A stretch of DNA of 64,000 nt from Nicotiana tabacum (lineage: Eukaryota; Streptophyta; Magnoliopsida; Solanales; Solanaceae): NCBI RefSeq assembly GCF_000715075.1, contig NC_134102.1:47377348-47441347 (forward strand), in the 5' to 3' direction. This document shows positions 60,856 through 64,000 of this stretch, piece by piece. The notes beneath the pieces were generated by a model that was given only the letters and a program-made list of their open reading frames with translations, ran no database searches and was not told where the DNA came from. The stretch's first letter is position 1, and each line of letters starts with the position of its first letter. The position numbers were made by a program, and so were the translations under genes.

Positions 60856-63202
60856 GGATGTTACCACACAGTGTCGCAAATGTGACATCTACAACTGGTT
60901 AAAGGTTTGGGAGATAGGAGTTTTGAACTCATTCTCACAATTTTGAACCCTAGACTCGGTGGGAGGCGATTTGGACAGGGGATTTTCACCTACAAACTTT
61001 AGGTAAGTGATTCTAATCGAATTCTAATCATATTCCAACAACATATTATAGATTTTAACATCAAAATCATGTGAATCAAAGTATAAATTTGTGAAACTTT
61101 GTTAAGTTTTTGAAAAATAAGAAATTGGGTTTTGAGAGTCGATTTGGACTCGAATTTTGAAACTAATCACATATATGAACTCGTAGGGTCATGGGTACAC
61201 GGAATCTACCATTGGACCAGGGTTTTGACCGAGCGAGCCCTGGGTTGACTTTTGTTAACGTTTTGGAAAAAGTGTAAAGATCTTGACTTTATCTATTGCA
61301 ATTGAACTCCCTAGAATTGTTTGATGATATTGAGTCGATTTTGGTTAGATTTGAGCCATGTGGAGGAGGATTTTAAGGGAAAAGCTATTTTCGAGTATTA
61401 AATTGGCCTAATTGAGGTAAGTGTCTTGCCTAACTTTGTGTGATAGAACTATCCTTTAGGATTGGTATTGTTCGATTCTATTGTGCTAAGTGAAATCCGT
61501 GTACGCAAGGTGACAAGTTGGTACACGGGTTGTACGTGGTACTTGACCGGTTTAGGCTACTTAGACTATTTCCATGCTTTAGTTGAAATGCCATATTATG
61601 TTCTAAATTCTCATTGTCAATTTATCGCTAATTGTGTTAGACTATCCTTAAATGCCTTAGTTGACTTGTTTAGTATTTGTTCTACATCTTACTTGCTAAA
61701 TTGCTCCCATGCTTTAGTTGAATTTGTTGCCTCCTTTATAGTTACATGCTATCTCCTCATTATTAATTATCATTGTTGAATTATTGTTCGTGTTATGTCT
61801 TTTCTTATTGATTTTCATCACTTGAAGTAATCATTCATGTTATCCCATTACTTGTTGATTTCCATTATTTAAGACTCATTGTTGAATATTATCTCTTTTA
61901 TTGCGAAGTAGTCTTACCTAATATTATGGTTATACATTATTTCTCTCATTGTTGAGTTATTTGGTGTTGAAGTTGTGAAAGTCGTTAATACGTTGAGGCG
62001 ATGATGGTTATTATTGAAACATCTATCTTATTGAGAATTTTTCATCCATTGTTGTTGTTGATATTCTTGTATACGTTGTGGTTGAGCCATGGGCTATTGT
62101 TGTGGAAACATTGATATTGTTGTTGTTGGCAAGTTGTGATATATGGGCACTTGTGGTGCGAATTATTATTATGATATGATATTGACGCGCATACGGCGGT
62201 ACAATGCTTGGGTTCATGTGCATGCAGCGATATAATGTGGGACTTATGTGTGTGTTGCTGGTTGGGGAACTATATGAAACCACGCGGCGTCATAAGTTGG
62301 GATAAAGTGCGTGTAGCTACTTCGAGAAAACGGTTTTCAAAACCTATTTTCAAAAGTAGGCTCACGCGGCGGTATAAGGAAAGATTTTGATTGAAATTGA
62401 GAAAAGTGAATAAGAGGCGGTACCTCGGTTGTGATTCTTGATTATACGAGGCGGTACATCAGTTTTGATTCATTATACACTAAGCGGTACCTCGTTGTGG
62501 TTCATGTTGTTATTTTATGTTGCAAAGGTTTTTGGTGGGGATATACCTTGTTTTTCACTCTTAACTGTTCTAGCAGTTATGGTCCATACATGATCATTGT
62601 AGCTCTTTAGTTGCTTCCTTATGCTATTTCCGTTGTTTGGTTCTAGTACTAGTTCATGTTATTGTCTTGTTTTTATTTTAGTTGTTCTTCATTTTCCTTT
62701 ACATATACGTATCACATTTTCATACGGATTATTTATATCCTAATAGGTGTCTTGACCTGGCCTCATCACTACTCTACTGGGTACTAGTGTGGTGTACTCA
62801 CACTACGCTTCTGCACATCTTTTTGTGCAGATTCAGGTACGTATGCTCGTGCTGGTCGTTAGAGGATTGTTGCGGCTGCTGCTTATATACTTTAAGGTAT
62901 ACCTGTTGTGCGTCCGCAGGCCTCGGAGTTACCTTCCCTATTTTACATCATGTTGTATTTTCTTTCGGACAGTGATGTAGTAGTACTCTAGTTGTATTTT
63001 GTAGAGCTTATGACTCAGTTCCACCGATTTTGGGGTGTGTATTGTGAGATTTTGTTTCTAAAAGGTTTTAATCTATGATTCTGTTGTTTTCAGCAACTTG
63101 TTAATTTATATCTATTCAGTTATCATTATTTGTTAGGCAGACCTAGTCGTACAGACTAGGTGCCATCACGATATCCTTCGGAGGGAAATTGGGGTCGTGA
63201 CA
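60856..63202 (+). repeat. 5' LTR of a + strand Tekay element (left end uncertain)
   Basis: Ends TTGGGGTCGTGACA at 63202. It contains GGTTTTGACC, GGGTTGACTTTTGTTAACG, GAGGTAAGTG, repeated GGCGGTA units (62190-62490) and the stem CTGCACATCTTTTTGTGCAG (62811-62830), all usual for Tekay LTRs. No clear TG start with target duplication was found on the left, so the LTR is probably truncated. Confidence 0.8.
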
Positions 63203-63205
63203 AGT

Positions 63206-63217
63206 TGGTATTAGAGC
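63206..63217 (+). promoter_or_regulatory. Primer-binding site
   Basis: TGGTATTAGAGC, one mismatch to the initiator tRNA-Met complement, three bases after the LTR. Confidence 0.85.
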
Positions 63218-63401
63218 TCTAGGTTCATAGGTGTTACGAGTCATAAGCAGGTTTAGTAGACTCTTGCGGATCGATACGGAGACGTCTGTACTTATCTTCT
63301 AGAGGCTACGGAGCTGTTAGGAAACTTCACTTCTTTGATTCCTTATCGTGTGAATTGGTTGATTTATAAACCTAATTCTTTGACTTTATATTCTCTCACA
63401 G

Positions 63402-64000
63402 ATGGTGAGGACACACACCGCAGGATCCGACGATCAGACACCCGCACCCCCTGCTAGAGCCGTGAGAGGCCAGAGTCAGGGCAGAGACCGAGGATGGGCA
63501 CGTGGTGCAGCTAGAGCACCTGCCCGAGCTACGACAGAGGAGCCACCAGTAGCTCCAGCCGGGGGACAGACATTTGAGGAGGAGCAGCTTAGGCTCGAGA
63601 GGTTCAATAAGTACAACCCTCCTACTTTCAGTGGTTTGGCTTCAAAGGATGCACATGATTTTCTTGAGGAGTGCCACCATATTCTCCGCACTATGGGCAT
63701 TATGGAGACAAGTGGGGTTGCTTTTACTACGTTCCGGTTAAAGGGAGCAGCATATTAGTGGTGGCAGGCGTACAAGGTGGGTAGCCCAACCGAGGCAACT
63801 TCACTTACATTGGATCGGTTTTTAGAGTTTTTCTTAAGAGAGTTTGTTCCTCAGAACCTTCGAGATGCTTGGTGTGCGGAGTGTGAGCGGTTGTGCTAAG
63901 GTACTATGTTAGTATCGGTGTATGCTGTCCAATTCAGTGATTTGTCCAGGCATGCACCAGCCTTGATTGCTAAAGTTAGAGAGGGAGTCTGTCGATTCAT
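63402..64000 (+). pseudogene. Tekay gag, 5' part (runs off the window)
   Basis: Starts ATGGTGAGGACACAC (MVRTHTAG), 200 bp after the primer site. A basic, Arg/Ala/Pro-rich N-terminus of about 60 residues is followed by the capsid core FNKYNPPTFSGLASKDAHDF, LEECHHILRTMGIMETSGVA, FTTFRLKGAAY, stop, WWQAYKVGSPTEA and LREFVPQNLRDAW. The TAG at 63756-63758 replaces the Gln of the conserved AAYQWW (CAG to TAG); a second stop (TAA) lies at about 63897. It continues beyond 64000. Confidence 0.93.

Overview
This window looks like repeat-rich intergenic DNA of a large plant genome. The element families and base composition point to Solanaceae, most likely Nicotiana or a close relative; that is inferred from retroelement styles, and no host gene is present to confirm it. 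I see no intact host gene, tRNA, rRNA or CRISPR. Nearly everything is LTR retrotransposon, mostly Ty3/gypsy of the Tat lineage and of the Tekay/Del chromovirus lineage, plus one hAT-type DNA element, one MITE-like element, several minisatellites and four long microsatellites.

Layout. (1) 1-7823: the 3' part of a Tat element on the + strand. It holds a broken pol (RT, RNase H, a second archaeal-type RNase H, integrase), a polypurine tract, an antisense multi-exon gene (4222-6923, minus), a second polypurine tract and a 590-bp LTR. (2) 7824-15475: non-coding DNA with a MITE, a 3.55-kb solo LTR on the minus strand, and a 704-bp hAT element with a perfect 8-bp target duplication. (3) 15476-30144: a second, 5'-truncated Tat element with the same plan. 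It is split inside its integrase gene by a decayed Tekay element (16737-25310) with 1.98-kb LTRs. (4) 30145-46740: a thicket of minus-strand chromovirus LTRs and decayed internal DNA, hit by two solo LTRs with perfect 5-bp target duplications (35175-37792, TATCC; 41247-44422, CCTAT). (5) 46741-55871: a nearly complete minus-strand Tekay element with recognisable gag, protease, RT, RNase H, integrase and chromodomain, all carrying stops. (6) 55872-60855: a minus-strand LTR element whose only gene is a 'putative plant transposon protein'; it sits in the right LTR of the previous element. (7) 60856-64000: the LTR, primer site and start of gag of another + strand Tekay element.

How the parts relate. 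The order of nesting can be read from the junctions. No element here looks autonomous: every coding region has in-frame stops, many at sites where the family residue is Gln (CAG) or Trp (TGG), as expected from deamination of methylated cytosine.

Best leads. (a) The antisense gene of the Tat elements keeps a four-exon structure in two diverged copies, with a 132-nt exon 2 in the same splice phase in both, and a GC-core palindrome 273 bp beyond the stop codon in both. (b) A short stem-loop lies 315-540 bp from the 3' end of at least eight LTRs of different families; its arms differ between families but still pair, so it looks like a conserved RNA hairpin. (c) Several unrelated LTRs carry clusters of short CpG-rich palindromes. 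At one homologous site two LTR copies carry completely different clusters. (d) Two Tekay elements have LTR pairs far better preserved than their internal regions, which suggests they were already dead and were mobilised in trans.
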